Shown here in pieces: positions 16,450 to 25,844 of a stretch of DNA of 64,000 nt. The first letter of the stretch is position 1. Every line of letters starts with the position of its first letter. Made by a program: the position numbers and the translations under genes. Origin of the DNA: Labrys okinawensis (GTDB lineage: Bacteria; Pseudomonadota; Alphaproteobacteria; Rhizobiales; Labraceae); assembly GCF_002982075.1 (NCBI RefSeq), contig NZ_PUEJ01000001.1:620001-684000 (forward strand), written 5' to 3'. The notes beneath the pieces were generated by a model. That model had not been told where the DNA came from and did no database searches. It saw only the letters and a list, made by a program, of their open reading frames with translations.

Positions 16450-16961
16450 GCCCGAACTTCCTGCTTCCGCCGGTCAACTGATACCTGCACTCGAATGTGC
16501 CGATGCATTCGAGTCTGGCTATTACATTGCAATGCCGTGCCTTGCGAGCAATGCGCGTTTTGGTGAAGGCTCGTATTGCTCCAGCCCACCGGTTTCTGGC
16601 GAGGCAGTCGAATCGCAAGAAGGGTTTCGCCTGCTGAAAGCCCCACCCGATGCGCAGAAGCAGGGCCCACGGCACCGGACGGAACTAGACCAGCGCGATG
16701 TATCCTGGATATGTCCCACGCCGGCGCCTCCTGCATATGGATGTAGGATCCGGCGGGCACGGATACGTTGCGATACAATCGGAGCCCTTTTGGCGGCGCC
16801 TGACTTTTGAGCCCTCGCGTCGCCGCCGGGCCGGCGCCTACACTGCGGTACAAACGCCCACGGCTCCGGACACATTCACGATACTCGCGCACGCCACATC
16901 AGCCTCCTTGCTCGGCGGGCCTCCTCGCCCCCCGACCGCTCCCTCCGTTGCACAGGAGACA
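16450..16961. other. 512-base divergent intergenic region between the response regulator and DipZ
   Basis: It contains the dyad at 16489-16514. It also holds one TGTATC (16699-16704) and one GATACA (16772-16777), the same hexamers that are over-represented at 28837-28996. The frame of the DipZ gene is open from 16698, but that stretch is Arg-rich and lacks family similarity, so I treat it as non-coding promoter and leader sequence. Confidence 0.45.
16489..16514. promoter_or_regulatory. 9-bp inverted repeat, candidate operator of the two-component system
   Basis: ACTCGAATG (16489-16497) and CATTCGAGT (16506-16514) are perfect reverse complements separated by 8 bases. The site lies 40 bases upstream of the response-regulator start in the divergent region shared with DipZ. 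An OmpR-type regulator usually binds direct repeats, so this could equally belong to another regulator. Confidence 0.4.
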
Positions 16962-18737
16962 ATGATGCTTCTTCTAGCCATTGCCTATTTCGGCGGCGTG
17001 CTGACCATTCTCAGCCCCTGCATCCTGCCCATTCTCCCTTTCGTCTTCGTCGGAACAGGGCTGCCTTTCCTGCGCGGCACGCTGCCCATGCTCTTCGGCA
17101 TGGCCTTTACCTTCGCGCTGGTAGCGACCCTGGCCGCCGTCGGCGGGAGCTGGGCCATCCAGGCCAATGAGTTCGGGCGCCTGGCTGCGCTCGCGCTTCT
17201 GGCCATATTCGGCCTGAGCCTGATCTCGCCGCGCCTCGCCGGTGCTGTCACCCGGCCGATTGCCGACCTCGGCAACCGGCTGCACGGCACCTCGGCCGCC
17301 TCGGGAGCCCGGACGGCCGGCAGTTCGTTCATCCTCGGCGTGGCAACGGGCCTGCTCTGGGCGCCCTGCGCCGGGCCGATTCTCGGCCTGGTCCTGACCG
17401 GCGCGGCTCTTCAGGGTGCCAATATCGAGACGACGCTGCTGCTGCTCGCCTATGCCGGCGGCGCCGCCACCTCGCTGGCCGGCGCCCTCCTGGTGGGCGG
17501 CAGGCTCCTTGCAGGCATGAAACGTTCGCTCGGCGTCAGCGAGCGTATCCGCCAGGGTCTCGGCGTAGCCGTGCTCGCCGGTGTCGGCACCGTTGCTTTC
17601 GGCCTGGACACCGGCCTGCTGGCGCGGCTCTCCTATGCCAGCACGGCGAGCATCGAGCAGGCCATTCTCGACAGGCTGCATGTGGACCCGCAAACGGCCA
17701 TGGCGTCTGGTCTCGCCAGCGGCGGCATGCTGATCGCGAGCGCCAAGGCACAGACGCCCTTCCGCAGCAATCTCCCCGTCGAGGGCCAGGCTCCCTCGCT
17801 CGACGGCGCCGTCGCCTGGCTGAATTCGCCCCCGCTCACCACGGAGCAACTGCGCGGCAAGGTGGTGCTCGTCGATTTCTGGACTTATTCCTGCATCAAC
17901 TGCATCCGCACCACCCCCTATATCCGCGCTTGGGCGGACAGATACAGGGATCAGGGGCTGGTCGTGATCGGTGTGCACGCACCCGAATTCGCCTTCGAAA
18001 AGAAGCTCGACAATGTCAGGCAGGCGGTCAAGGATTTCGGCATCGTGTATCCGGTAGCCGTCGATAACGATTATCGCATCTGGCGCGCCTTCCAGAACAG
18101 CTATTGGCCAGCCTTCTACCTGATCGATGCCCGCGGCCAGATCCGCTACCACAATTTCGGCGAGGGCAATTACCGCCAGACCGAACAGGCGATCCAGGAT
18201 CTGCTGCGGGAAGCCGGCAGTAGCGGGCCGGCGAAAGAGGCGGCCGCCCCGGCGGCGAAGGGGGCGGAAGCCAGTCCCGACCTCGCCAATCTCGGTTCGC
18301 AGGAGACTTATCTGGGCTATGGCCGGGCCGACAATTTCGCCTCGGCGGAGCGCGTGTCGCCTGACGCGGCCCGAGACTATTCGGTGACGGATCCCGGGCT
18401 CAATCAATGGGGCCTTCAGGGCACCTGGACCGTCGGCGCAGAACGGGCGGTGCTCGACAAGCCGGGAGGCGGCATCGTCTACCGCTTCAGCGCCCGTGAC
18501 CTGCATCTGGTGCTGGGCCCCGGTGCTGCCGGCAAGCCCGTGCGCTTCCAGGTCACCGTCGACGGCAAGGCGCCCGGCCCCGACCACGGGGCCGATATCG
18601 ATGCCCAGGGAAACGGCCTGGTCACCGAAACGCGGCTCTACCAGCTCGTGCGGCAGTCCGGAGGAGTGGAGACCCGGACTTTCGAGGTCCGCTTTCTCGA
18701 CCCGGGTGTCGAGGCCTATGCCTTCACCTTCGGATGA
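16962..18737 (+). CDS. DipZ-type thiol-disulfide transport protein: CcdA membrane domain, thioredoxin domain and C-terminal domain
   Basis: 591 residues from the ATG at 16962, which has CAGGAG six bases upstream. The N-terminal CcdA-like domain (about residues 1-235) has its two redox cysteines in ILSPCILPILPF (C20) and LLWAPCAGPILG. A periplasmic thioredoxin-like domain follows, with active site CINC (WTYSCINCIRTTPY). The last ~150 residues form the beta-rich C-terminal domain seen in DipZ proteins. It would pass reducing power from cytoplasmic thioredoxin across the membrane to periplasmic proteins. It is divergent from the two-component system and may be its target. Confidence 0.92.
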   Translation: MMLLLAIAYFGGVLTILSPCILPILPFVFVGTGLPFLRGTLPMLFGMAFTFALVATLAAVGGSWAIQANEFGRLAALALLAIFGLSLISPRLAGAVTRPIADLGNRLHGTSAASGARTAGSSFILGVATGLLWAPCAGPILGLVLTGAALQGANIETTLLLLAYAGGAATSLAGALLVGGRLLAGMKRSLGVSERIRQGLGVAVLAGVGTVAFGLDTGLLARLSYASTASIEQAILDRLHVDPQTAMASGLASGGMLIASAKAQTPFRSNLPVEGQAPSLDGAVAWLNSPPLTTEQLRGKVVLVDFWTYSCINCIRTTPYIRAWADRYRDQGLVVIGVHAPEFAFEKKLDNVRQAVKDFGIVYPVAVDNDYRIWRAFQNSYWPAFYLIDARGQIRYHNFGEGNYRQTEQAIQDLLREAGSSGPAKEAAAPAAKGAEASPDLANLGSQETYLGYGRADNFASAERVSPDAARDYSVTDPGLNQWGLQGTWTVGAERAVLDKPGGGIVYRFSARDLHLVLGPGAAGKPVRFQVTVDGKAPGPDHGADIDAQGNGLVTETRLYQLVRQSGGVETRTFEVRFLDPGVEAYAFTFG

Positions 18738-18849
18738 CCGCCTTCCGCTTCAGTCGCCATCCGCCGTCCGGACGCGCTGTTCCACGTCCCGATACGGGGT
18801 GACGCCGACGCGACGGCAAAAGCGGGGCTTCCCTTCAAAATTTTTCTTG

Positions 18850-18869
18850 AACATCCGTTCCCGAATGTT
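18850..18869. promoter_or_regulatory. Candidate TetR operator palindrome
   Basis: AACATCCG (18850-18857) and CGAATGTT (18862-18869) form an inverted repeat with one mismatch and a 4-base centre. It lies 12 bases ahead of the TetR start codon, where autoregulatory TetR operators are commonly found. The motif AACATTCG resembles sites of TetR regulators paired with oxidoreductases. A second copy was not found before the oxidoreductase gene. Confidence 0.5.
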
Positions 18870-18881
18870 TAAAGGATCGAC

Positions 18882-19448
18882 ATGGCAAGATTGCGGGAAT
18901 TCGATACCGACGCCGCGCTGGACGCAGCGATCGGCGTGTTCAGGGAACATGGGTTCGAAGGCAGTTCGGCCCAGATGCTCGTGGATGCCATGGGTATCGG
19001 CCGGCAAAGCCTCTATGCTGCCTTCGGCGACAAGTGGCAGCTCTATTGTTCGGCCGTGCGCCGCTATGGGTTGGGAGAATGCTCTGCCCATTTCGATGCC
19101 CTGCGCAGTGGCGCGCGCGGCATGGATGGCATCAAGGCGATGCTGCGCCGGGTGGTCAATACGGCCGATCAGGCCTGTCTCGGCACCGGTTCGGTCTGCG
19201 AGTTCGGTGCGTCCCGCGCCGATCTCGCCGAGATCAATGCATCGCTGGCCCGTAGCCTGAGCGGCGCCATTGCCGGCCGGGTGCGGGACGCCCAGCGCGA
19301 GGGCGACGTCGCCGCCGACCTCGATCCGGAAAGGACGGCCGAATTTCTGATCGCCAGCATCTCCGGCATACGCATTGCCGGGCGCAGTGGCGCCGACCGT
19401 CGGATTCTGGCCAGCCTGGCCGAAATGGCCTTGAGGGCCTTGCATTAG
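18882..19448 (+). CDS. TetR/AcrR family transcriptional repressor
   Basis: 188 residues. The HTH spans roughly residues 10-55 (AIGVFREHGFEGSSAQMLVDAMGIGRQSLYAAFGDK), and the rest is the helical ligand-binding domain with a C-terminal TetR_C segment. GGATC precedes the ATG, and a near-palindromic operator overlaps the leader. The quinone oxidoreductase gene starts 48 bases downstream on the same strand, so they are likely one transcript. The regulator probably responds to an electrophile or quinone removed by that enzyme, which is inference from similar pairs. Confidence 0.9.
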   Translation: MARLREFDTDAALDAAIGVFREHGFEGSSAQMLVDAMGIGRQSLYAAFGDKWQLYCSAVRRYGLGECSAHFDALRSGARGMDGIKAMLRRVVNTADQACLGTGSVCEFGASRADLAEINASLARSLSGAIAGRVRDAQREGDVAADLDPERTAEFLIASISGIRIAGRSGADRRILASLAEMALRALH

Positions 19449-19496
19449 ATTTTTTTGCTGAATTCAGGAACGATCATTCAACATTGGAGACAGGTA

Positions 19497-20465
19497 ATGA
19501 AAGCCATCGTCATGAACGGAATCGGCGGAAGCGACAGGCTGTGCCATGTCGAGCGCGCTGAGCCGGTGCCCGGTCCCGGTGAAGTCCTGGTCGAGGTCGC
19601 CTTTGCCGGCGTCAATTTCATGGATATCGGCGTCAGGCAGGGCATGGCTTGGACCGAGATGCCTAATCCGAAGATTCTCGGTGTGGAAGGGGCAGGCCGC
19701 GTCCTCGCACGAGGTGACGGCGTCGAGGAGTTCAAGCCCGGTCAGCGCGTCGCCTGGGTCTACGCCCCAGGCAGCTATGCGGAACGGATCGCCATCCCCT
19801 CCCGTGCGCTGGTGCCTGTGCCCGACGCCATCGATGACCGGACGGCCGCCTCGATCATGATGCAGGGTCTTACGGCCAGTCACTTCGCCACCGACTTCTA
19901 TCCGGTTCAGCCCGGCGACATCGCCTTCGTCCACGCGGCGGCCGGGGGCGTGGGGTTGCTGCTGACCCAGATCGTCAAGCTGCGGGGCGGCCAGGTCATC
20001 GGGCGGGTTTCGACGCCGGACAAGGTGGCCATGGCGAAGGCGGCCGGCGCCGACCATGTCATCGTCGATGCCGAAGGGCGGTTTGCCGAGGACGTCCTGC
20101 GCCTGACCAGGGGGGAAGGCGTCTCTGTCGTCTATGACGGCTCCGGCCCTGCCACCTTCCAAGGTTCGCTCGACATCTTGCGCCGGTCCGGCACGTTCTG
20201 CTGGTATGGCCCGGTTCTGGGCGGCCCGGGCCCACTCGACATCATGAACCTGCCGAGGAGCATCAAGATCGGCTACGCAGTCTTTTTCGATCATATCCAT
20301 ACGCCCGAACTGCTGCGCATGCGCTCGGCCCGACTGTTCGACTGGCTGGCCGAGGGCAAGCTCGCGATTCGGATCGGCGGCGAATATCGATTGGCGGACG
20401 CAGCCAAAGCCCATGCGGACATGGAAAGCCGCAGGACCACCGGCAAGCTGCTGCTCGTCCCCTGA
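19497..20465 (+). CDS. NADPH:quinone oxidoreductase-like MDR protein
   Basis: 322 residues from ATG 19497 with GGAGACAGG as ribosome site; an upstream start at 19455 is less likely. It has the medium-chain dehydrogenase/reductase layout: an N-terminal GroES-like domain (ILGVEGAGRV) and a Rossmann domain with the NADPH motif (HAAAGGVGLLLTQIVKLRGGQ). The zinc-binding cysteines of alcohol dehydrogenases are absent, as in quinone oxidoreductases. It reduces quinones or enones in the cytoplasm using NADPH. It is paired with the preceding TetR gene. Confidence 0.88.
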   Translation: MKAIVMNGIGGSDRLCHVERAEPVPGPGEVLVEVAFAGVNFMDIGVRQGMAWTEMPNPKILGVEGAGRVLARGDGVEEFKPGQRVAWVYAPGSYAERIAIPSRALVPVPDAIDDRTAASIMMQGLTASHFATDFYPVQPGDIAFVHAAAGGVGLLLTQIVKLRGGQVIGRVSTPDKVAMAKAAGADHVIVDAEGRFAEDVLRLTRGEGVSVVYDGSGPATFQGSLDILRRSGTFCWYGPVLGGPGPLDIMNLPRSIKIGYAVFFDHIHTPELLRMRSARLFDWLAEGKLAIRIGGEYRLADAAKAHADMESRRTTGKLLLVP

Positions 20466-20597
20466 CACCGGGGGCCTGCCGTCCGAGGCTCCCCGGGCCT
20501 GATGCAGCAGCACCGGCCCGGCGGCTATCCGCAACTTGGTCTTTCCTTGCCGGGCCGCGCCATGCTTTGCTGAGACGAAGCCGAAAAGGAGACTGGC

Positions 20598-22010
20598 ATG
20601 GGCGCAGACGGCATTTCCGCATTCGCAACAGCGGCCGAACTCGGCCGCCTGCTGGCAGAAGGGCGCACCACCTCCGAAGCCATCGTGGGCCGCGCCCTGG
20701 CGCGCATCGCCGCCCATGACGGCGCACTCCATGCCTTTGTCGGCGTCTTTGCGGAGGAGGCGCTCCAGGCCGCTGCCGCGTCCGATCAGCGCCGCCGTCG
20801 CAGCGAGACGCGGGGTTTTCTCGATGGCGTGCCCTATGCCGCCAAGGACTTGTTCCATGTCAGGGGCCGGCCGACAAGGGCCGGCTCCAGGGCTCTCGGC
20901 GCCGAGCCCCAGCCTGTGACGGCCAACGCCGTGACGCGCCTCTCGGAGGCCGGCATGGTGCTCGTGGGCAAGGTGCAGACCGTCGAATTCGCCTTCGGCG
21001 GCTGGGGTACCAACCATGTCACCGGCACGCCGCTCAATCCACGCGATCCGGACGTGCCCCGGGCACCCGGCGGCTCTTCCAGCGGCTCGGGCGTGGCGGT
21101 CGCTGCCGGCCTGGTTCCGGCGGCGCTCGGTACCGACACCGGCGGCTCCATCCGCAATCCCGCCGCCATGTGCGGCATCGTCGGCCTGAAGACCACCGTC
21201 GGCCGGATCGGGCGCGGGGGCCTCATGACGCTCGCCCCTTCGTTCGACAGCGTCGGTCCCCTCACCCGCTCGGTCGAGGACGCCGCTTTGCTGTTTGCCG
21301 CCATGGCCGGGCGGGACCCGCTCGATCCGGCGACATTCGGCGTGCCGCCGGTCGCCTTGTCGAGCGCACCGGAGCAGGACCTTGCCGGGCTTCGCCTGCG
21401 CATCCCCGCCGCGGCAGACCTTGCCGCCGTCGAGCCCCCGGTGCTCGAGCGGTTCCGGGCGGCACTCGCCGATCTCGCGGCACTCGGCGCCGATATTCGT
21501 GAAAAGGCGATGCCCCGGCCCCCGGAAGCCTATATGGCGCTGACCGGCGAGCTGATGTCAGCCGAATCCTGGCACCAGCTCGGCCGTTATGCCGGGCCGG
21601 ACGACAGTCCGGTGCATCCGGACGTACGGTCGCGCATCCTCAAGGGCAAGGAGATCGACGGCGCCCGCTACCAGGACCTGCTGGAGCAGCGGCGCGCCGC
21701 ACAGATCGAGTTCGCCGCTTATCTGGAGGGCGCGGACGCGCTGCTTACACCCACAGCCCCGATCCTGCCGCCACCGCTGGCCGAGATCGACGAGACGAAG
21801 ACGCCGCTCGGCACCTTCACGCGCTTCGTCAACCTGATCGATATGGCCGCACTCAGCATCCCGACCGGCTTGGCCGGGAGCCGCCTGCCGACCGCCCTGC
21901 AGATAGCAGTGCCGCGTTTCGAGGAAGCGCTGGCCCTGCGCATCGGCCGGGCGCTGGAAATCAGCCGCGGCGGACTGTTCGAGCCGCCGCCCGCCTATCA
22001 AGCGCCCTGA
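20598..22010 (+). CDS. Amidase signature family protein
   Basis: 470 residues. The Ser-cisSer-Lys triad is visible: K83 (PYAAKDLF), the Gly/Ser-rich stretch PGGSSSGSGVAVAAG, and GTDTGGSIRNPAAMCG carrying the nucleophilic Ser. The enzyme hydrolyses amides to acid and ammonia in the cytoplasm. AAAAGGAGACTGGC just ahead of the ATG is a strong ribosome site. It is convergent with the Liv-type transporter operon, so there is no shared transcript, although an amide or amino-acid derivative as common substrate is conceivable. A GatA role is unlikely because no gatB or gatC is present. Confidence 0.88.
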   Translation: MGADGISAFATAAELGRLLAEGRTTSEAIVGRALARIAAHDGALHAFVGVFAEEALQAAAASDQRRRRSETRGFLDGVPYAAKDLFHVRGRPTRAGSRALGAEPQPVTANAVTRLSEAGMVLVGKVQTVEFAFGGWGTNHVTGTPLNPRDPDVPRAPGGSSSGSGVAVAAGLVPAALGTDTGGSIRNPAAMCGIVGLKTTVGRIGRGGLMTLAPSFDSVGPLTRSVEDAALLFAAMAGRDPLDPATFGVPPVALSSAPEQDLAGLRLRIPAAADLAAVEPPVLERFRAALADLAALGADIREKAMPRPPEAYMALTGELMSAESWHQLGRYAGPDDSPVHPDVRSRILKGKEIDGARYQDLLEQRRAAQIEFAAYLEGADALLTPTAPILPPPLAEIDETKTPLGTFTRFVNLIDMAALSIPTGLAGSRLPTALQIAVPRFEEALALRIGRALEISRGGLFEPPPAYQAP

Positions 22011-22241
22011 GCCATGCCGTCGCGCGAAAGATCGACCGATCACCACGCGAGGCCGGGTGTTCGGACCTTCCCCTTTCAAGGCGTTCGACACCATTGAGCT
22101 TTTGTGCCTGTCGTTGAAGTAATTCCAATAGGTTTCGGGCAGAGAGCAAACACCTTGAAAGAGGTGGTCTTCAGACCTGCTCTCCAAAACTGTCACTCCG
22201 GGCGATGATCTTCCTTGAGGCAGGCCTTTCATGACCCGGTC

Positions 22242-23024
22242 TTATTCCCCGCTCGCATAGAGCCAGCGTGCCACCAGCGCATCGGTATCCGTGCCGAAAT
22301 CGTCGCGCTCGCCTTCGGAAAAGACGGTGCCGTTCTTCACCACATAGACGTAATCGGTGATGGCGAGCGCGGCGCGAATGTCCTGGTCGACCAGCAGCAC
22401 CGCCTTGGACAGGTCGCGCGCCAGGCCCTGGACGATGTCGTAGATGGTCTCGCTGGTCTGCGGGTCGACGCCGGCCGTGGGTTCGTCGATCAGGTAGACG
22501 GAGGGGTCGGCCAGCAGGCTGCGGGCGATCTCGACCTGCCTCTGCTGGCCGCCGGAAAGCTGGCCGGCCGGCTGGCTGCGTTTCTCCCGGATGACGGGAA
22601 AGCGCTGATAGGCGCTATCGAGACGCTCGGCCAAGACCTGCTTCCTCGGCCTCGCATGCCACAGGCCCAGCTTGAGATTGGCCTCCACCGACAGGTGGGG
22701 AAACAGGCTCGGCCGCTGCGGCAGATAGGCGACGCCAAGGCCGAGCATCCGGAAGGGCGGGCTGCCGGTGATGTCCCTGGTGCCCAGCAGCACGCGGCCG
22801 GCGCTGGGGCGCAGGAAGCCGAACAGGGATTTCAACAGGGTCGACTTGCCGGTGCCGTTCGGTCCGACCACGCAGGATATGCGGCCGGGCCAGGCCTTCA
22901 CCGACAGACCGCGCAGAATGTCGATGTCGCCGGTATAGCCGGCGACGAGATCCTCGCAGGCCAGCAAGCCGGGCATATCGCTCCAGCGTGGCTCGACAGG
23001 CACGGAGGCAGTGGCCGAATTCAT
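22242..23024 (-). CDS. Branched-chain amino acid-type ABC transporter ATP-binding protein (LivF-like)
   Basis: 260 residues from the ATG at 23024, which lies one base after the LivG stop. Walker A is GPNGTGKST, the signature is LSGGQQRQVEIAR, and Walker B is VYLIDEPTAGVDP. It is the last gene of a five-gene uptake operon running leftwards from 27059. The 231 bases between its stop and the amidase stop contain no recognised feature. The frame is open upstream of 23024, but that part overlaps LivG and is not homologous. Confidence 0.88.
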   Translation of the reverse strand: MNSATASVPVEPRWSDMPGLLACEDLVAGYTGDIDILRGLSVKAWPGRISCVVGPNGTGKSTLLKSLFGFLRPSAGRVLLGTRDITGSPPFRMLGLGVAYLPQRPSLFPHLSVEANLKLGLWHARPRKQVLAERLDSAYQRFPVIREKRSQPAGQLSGGQQRQVEIARSLLADPSVYLIDEPTAGVDPQTSETIYDIVQGLARDLSKAVLLVDQDIRAALAITDYVYVVKNGTVFSEGERDDFGTDTDALVARWLYASGE

Positions 23025-23025
23025 C

Positions 23026-23769
23026 TCAGGAGCCTCCCATGCGCGTGCCGGTATAGGCGCGGACCACTTCGGGATTGCGGAGCACGTCCGAAACGGCGCC
23101 ATCGGCGATTTTGCGGCCCCGCGCCATCACCAGCACGCGCGTGACGACCGAGCGCACGGCATCGAGATTGTGGTCGACCAGCACGATGGTGTGGCCGTCC
23201 CGGTTCAGGCTGCGGATATGTTCGACGATCTCGTCGAGCAGGCGCGGATGCACGCCGGCGAAGGGCTCGTCGAGCAGGAGCAGATGCGGCCGCAGCATCA
23301 GCGCGCGGCCGAGTTCCAGAAGCTTCTGCTGGCCGCCGGAGAGCGCGCGCGCATACTGGTCGGCAAGGTGCTCGAGCCTGAGGAAGGCGAGCACGCCGCG
23401 GGCGCGCTCCTCGGCCGTCCGACGGCGTTCCGACGCGTCCGACAGGGCGGGAACGATCAGGTTCTCCATCACCGTCATGCGCCGGAACAGCCGCGGCACC
23501 TGGAAGGTGCGCGCAATGCCGCGGCGGGCATAGAGATGGGCTGGCTGGCCGGCCATGTCGGTGCCGTCGACCTCGATGCGCCCGCCATCAGGCTTCAATG
23601 CTCCCGTCACCATGTTGATGGTGGTGGTCTTGCCCGAACCATTGGGGCCGATCAGGCCCAGTATCTCGCCGCGCCGCAGGGCAAAGGATAGATCCTCGAC
23701 GGCATGAATGCCGCCGAAATGCTTGGCGAGGCCGCTGATGGAAAAGAAGGCTGCGCTTTCATTCGGCAT
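23026..23769 (-). CDS. Branched-chain amino acid-type ABC transporter ATP-binding protein (LivG-like)
   Basis: 247 residues. Walker A GPNGSGKTTT, Q-loop near ARTFQVPRLFRRMTV, signature LSGGQQKLLELGRAL and Walker B LLLLDEPFAGVHP are all visible, and the C-terminus has the LivG-type VDHNLDAV. It overlaps the end of the LivM gene by 11 bases. It forms the ATPase heterodimer with the LivF-like protein. Confidence 0.9.
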   Translation of the reverse strand: MPNESAAFFSISGLAKHFGGIHAVEDLSFALRRGEILGLIGPNGSGKTTTINMVTGALKPDGGRIEVDGTDMAGQPAHLYARRGIARTFQVPRLFRRMTVMENLIVPALSDASERRRTAEERARGVLAFLRLEHLADQYARALSGGQQKLLELGRALMLRPHLLLLDEPFAGVHPRLLDEIVEHIRSLNRDGHTIVLVDHNLDAVRSVVTRVLVMARGRKIADGAVSDVLRNPEVVRAYTGTRMGGS

Positions 23770-24721
23770 GGCGTTTCCCGGCTGGTTGGCCTGCCTGCAC
23801 GGACCGGCGTGCCCGGCCCCAGCGCTCGATCATCGGATAAAGGCCGTTCTGGGCGAAGCGTTGCACCAGGATCAGCACCAGCCCCATCAGGACGAAGCGC
23901 CATTCGCCATAGGCCCTGAGGAATTCGGAGAGCACGAAAACGACGACGGCGCCGATGACCGCGCCGGGCAGGCTCTCGATACCCCCGATCACTGCCATGG
24001 CGATCACCAGGCCCATCTCCGGCAGGATGGCGATGTTGGGCGTGAGAATGCCGATGAAATGCCCGTAATAGATGCCGGCCACGGCCGCGATCATGCTGGT
24101 GACGACGAAGACCAGGATCTTGTAGCGGGTCGTGTCGATGCCGCTGGCGCGCGCAGCGCCTTCGTCCTCGCGAATGGCGCGCAGGAACAGGCCGACGCGG
24201 GTCGCCAGCAGGCCGTTCATCGCCAGCATGGCAGCGACCACGAGGCCGAGCCCCAGATAGTAATATGGCAGATCGGACCGGCCGGCGAACAGGGTCGGCA
24301 CCGGTAGGCCGAGCATGCCGCGGGTAATGCCCTCCTCGGCCACCAGCACCATGCGAAAGATCTCCGCGAGGGCGAGCGTGAACAACGCCAGATAGGGGCC
24401 GGACAATCGCAGCACCAGGGCGCCGATCAGCGCGCCGGCGATCGCGGCGAGGAGGACGGCCAGCAGCATGGAGAGGGCGAGCGGCAGGCCGAGCAGGCTC
24501 GTGCCGAGAGCCGAGGCATAGCCGCCGAGGGCAGCGAAGGCGACATGGGCGAAGGAGAACTGCCCGGCAAAACCGGCCAGCATGGCCCAGCTCGCCGCCA
24601 GCAGGGCGTAGTACCAGGCGATGGCGCCGACATGGATCCAGTAGGTGCCGGCGCCGAGCGGGGCGAGCAGCGCGGCGATCAGCAGGATCGCCTGGACGGC
24701 CTGGGACAGGGAGAAGCGCAC
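23759..24721 (-). CDS. Branched-chain amino acid-type ABC transporter permease (LivM-like)
   Basis: 320 residues from a GTG at 24721, chosen because GGGGAGGA stands at the right distance; a TTG at 24745 would extend the frame without a ribosome site. About eight to ten hydrophobic segments are visible, with the LivM signature region around AIREDEGAARASGIDTTRYKI. The C-terminus is Arg-rich. It pairs with the LivH-like permease to form the channel. Confidence 0.88.
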   Translation of the reverse strand: MRFSLSQAVQAILLIAALLAPLGAGTYWIHVGAIAWYYALLAASWAMLAGFAGQFSFAHVAFAALGGYASALGTSLLGLPLALSMLLAVLLAAIAGALIGALVLRLSGPYLALFTLALAEIFRMVLVAEEGITRGMLGLPVPTLFAGRSDLPYYYLGLGLVVAAMLAMNGLLATRVGLFLRAIREDEGAARASGIDTTRYKILVFVVTSMIAAVAGIYYGHFIGILTPNIAILPEMGLVIAMAVIGGIESLPGAVIGAVVVFVLSEFLRAYGEWRFVLMGLVLILVQRFAQNGLYPMIERWGRARRSVQAGQPAGKRHAE

Positions 24722-24737
24722 CGTGGTCCTCCCCAGC

Positions 24738-25637
24738 CTATTCAAGGCGCAGATGAGAACGGCCGAAAAGGCCGGTCGGCCGCAGCAGCAGCGTGATGAC
24801 GAGCAGCAAGGCGCCGAAAGCCTGGGTATAGGCCAGCGCCCGGTTGGGATCGGGCAGGTAGCCGACTCCGAGGCTCTGAACGAGGCCGAGCAGGATGCCG
24901 CCGATGATCGAGCCGCCGACCGAGCCCATGCCGCCGAGCACGATGATGATGAAGGCTTGCACGCCGGGCAGGTCGCCCATCGAGGGCGAGAGCGCGAAGA
25001 CCGGGGCGATCAACGCCCCGGCGCCGCCGGCGAGGGCCGAACCGAGCCCGAAGGCGACGGTGTACATGCGATGCGGGTCGATCCCGATGACGGCGGCGGA
25101 CTCGCGGCTCTGGCTGACGGCATCGAGCGCCTGGCCCAGCGTGGTGCGCTTGAGAAAGAGGGCCAGCCCAACCAGCAGGATCGCCGCGACGACGGCCGCG
25201 ATCAGGCGGTCATAGGGCAGGATCAGCGGCCCGGCGATCAGAACCCCCGCCATGAAGGAGGGCGGCGATTTGGCGAACGGTCCGAAGACGACGAGACCCA
25301 GATTGGTGAGCAGGATGGTAAGCCCGAAGGTGACGATGATGGCGTATTCGTCCTTGCGCTCTACCTTGTCGGTATACATCGGCGCGATCACCAGCCGCTC
25401 GAAGGCCACGCCGAACAGGAACAGGGCGATCATCGCGCCGATGACGCCGAGCAGCGGATGCAGGCCGAGGCCGGTAATCAGGTAGTAGGAGGCGTAGCCG
25501 CCCAGCATGTAGAGCGAGCCATGGCCGAAATTGACCACCTTCAGCACCGAGAAGACCAGCGTCAGGCCCGAGGCGATGAGCGCGTAGATGAGGCCGATCA
25601 CCAGCCCGTTCACGGCGAGGAGAAGAAAATAGCTCAT
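24738..25637 (-). CDS. Branched-chain amino acid-type ABC transporter permease (LivH-like)
   Basis: 299 residues from ATG 25637 (MSYFLLLAVNGLVIG). Typical LivH features are the N-terminal GLIYALIASGLTLVFSVLKV, the loop AVSQSRESAAVIGIDPHRM, and the C-terminal LLLRPTGLFG. It is separated from the binding-protein gene upstream by 207 bases, which may allow differential expression. No terminator is obvious in that gap. Confidence 0.9.
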   Translation of the reverse strand: MSYFLLLAVNGLVIGLIYALIASGLTLVFSVLKVVNFGHGSLYMLGGYASYYLITGLGLHPLLGVIGAMIALFLFGVAFERLVIAPMYTDKVERKDEYAIIVTFGLTILLTNLGLVVFGPFAKSPPSFMAGVLIAGPLILPYDRLIAAVVAAILLVGLALFLKRTTLGQALDAVSQSRESAAVIGIDPHRMYTVAFGLGSALAGGAGALIAPVFALSPSMGDLPGVQAFIIIVLGGMGSVGGSIIGGILLGLVQSLGVGYLPDPNRALAYTQAFGALLLVITLLLRPTGLFGRSHLRLE

Positions 25638-25844
25638 GATCGGCTTACGTCTCCCGCCACTCATTTCCAACTTCGCAAACGCAGCCTGTCATTGCCGGCG
25701 CGGCTACAGGCGGCGGGAGGGGAATCCAGGGGTCACAGGCATACCGCATGCCCGGGGTCCCCTTCCCCTCGCCCTCTCTCGCTACACTCGTAAGTGGCTC
25801 GGCCGGGGATGAAAGCTCAAATTCTCCAGACGTCCGGCGCACCC

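Noticed and set aside
16698-16961. N-terminal extension of DipZ
   Set aside because: The extra 88 residues are Arg/Pro-rich without similarity, and the ATG at 16962 has a strong ribosome site and the normal CcdA start.
20834-21403. Minus-strand frame within the amidase gene
   Set aside because: Shadow of the amidase; composition biased to Ser/Arg/Pro and no start signal.
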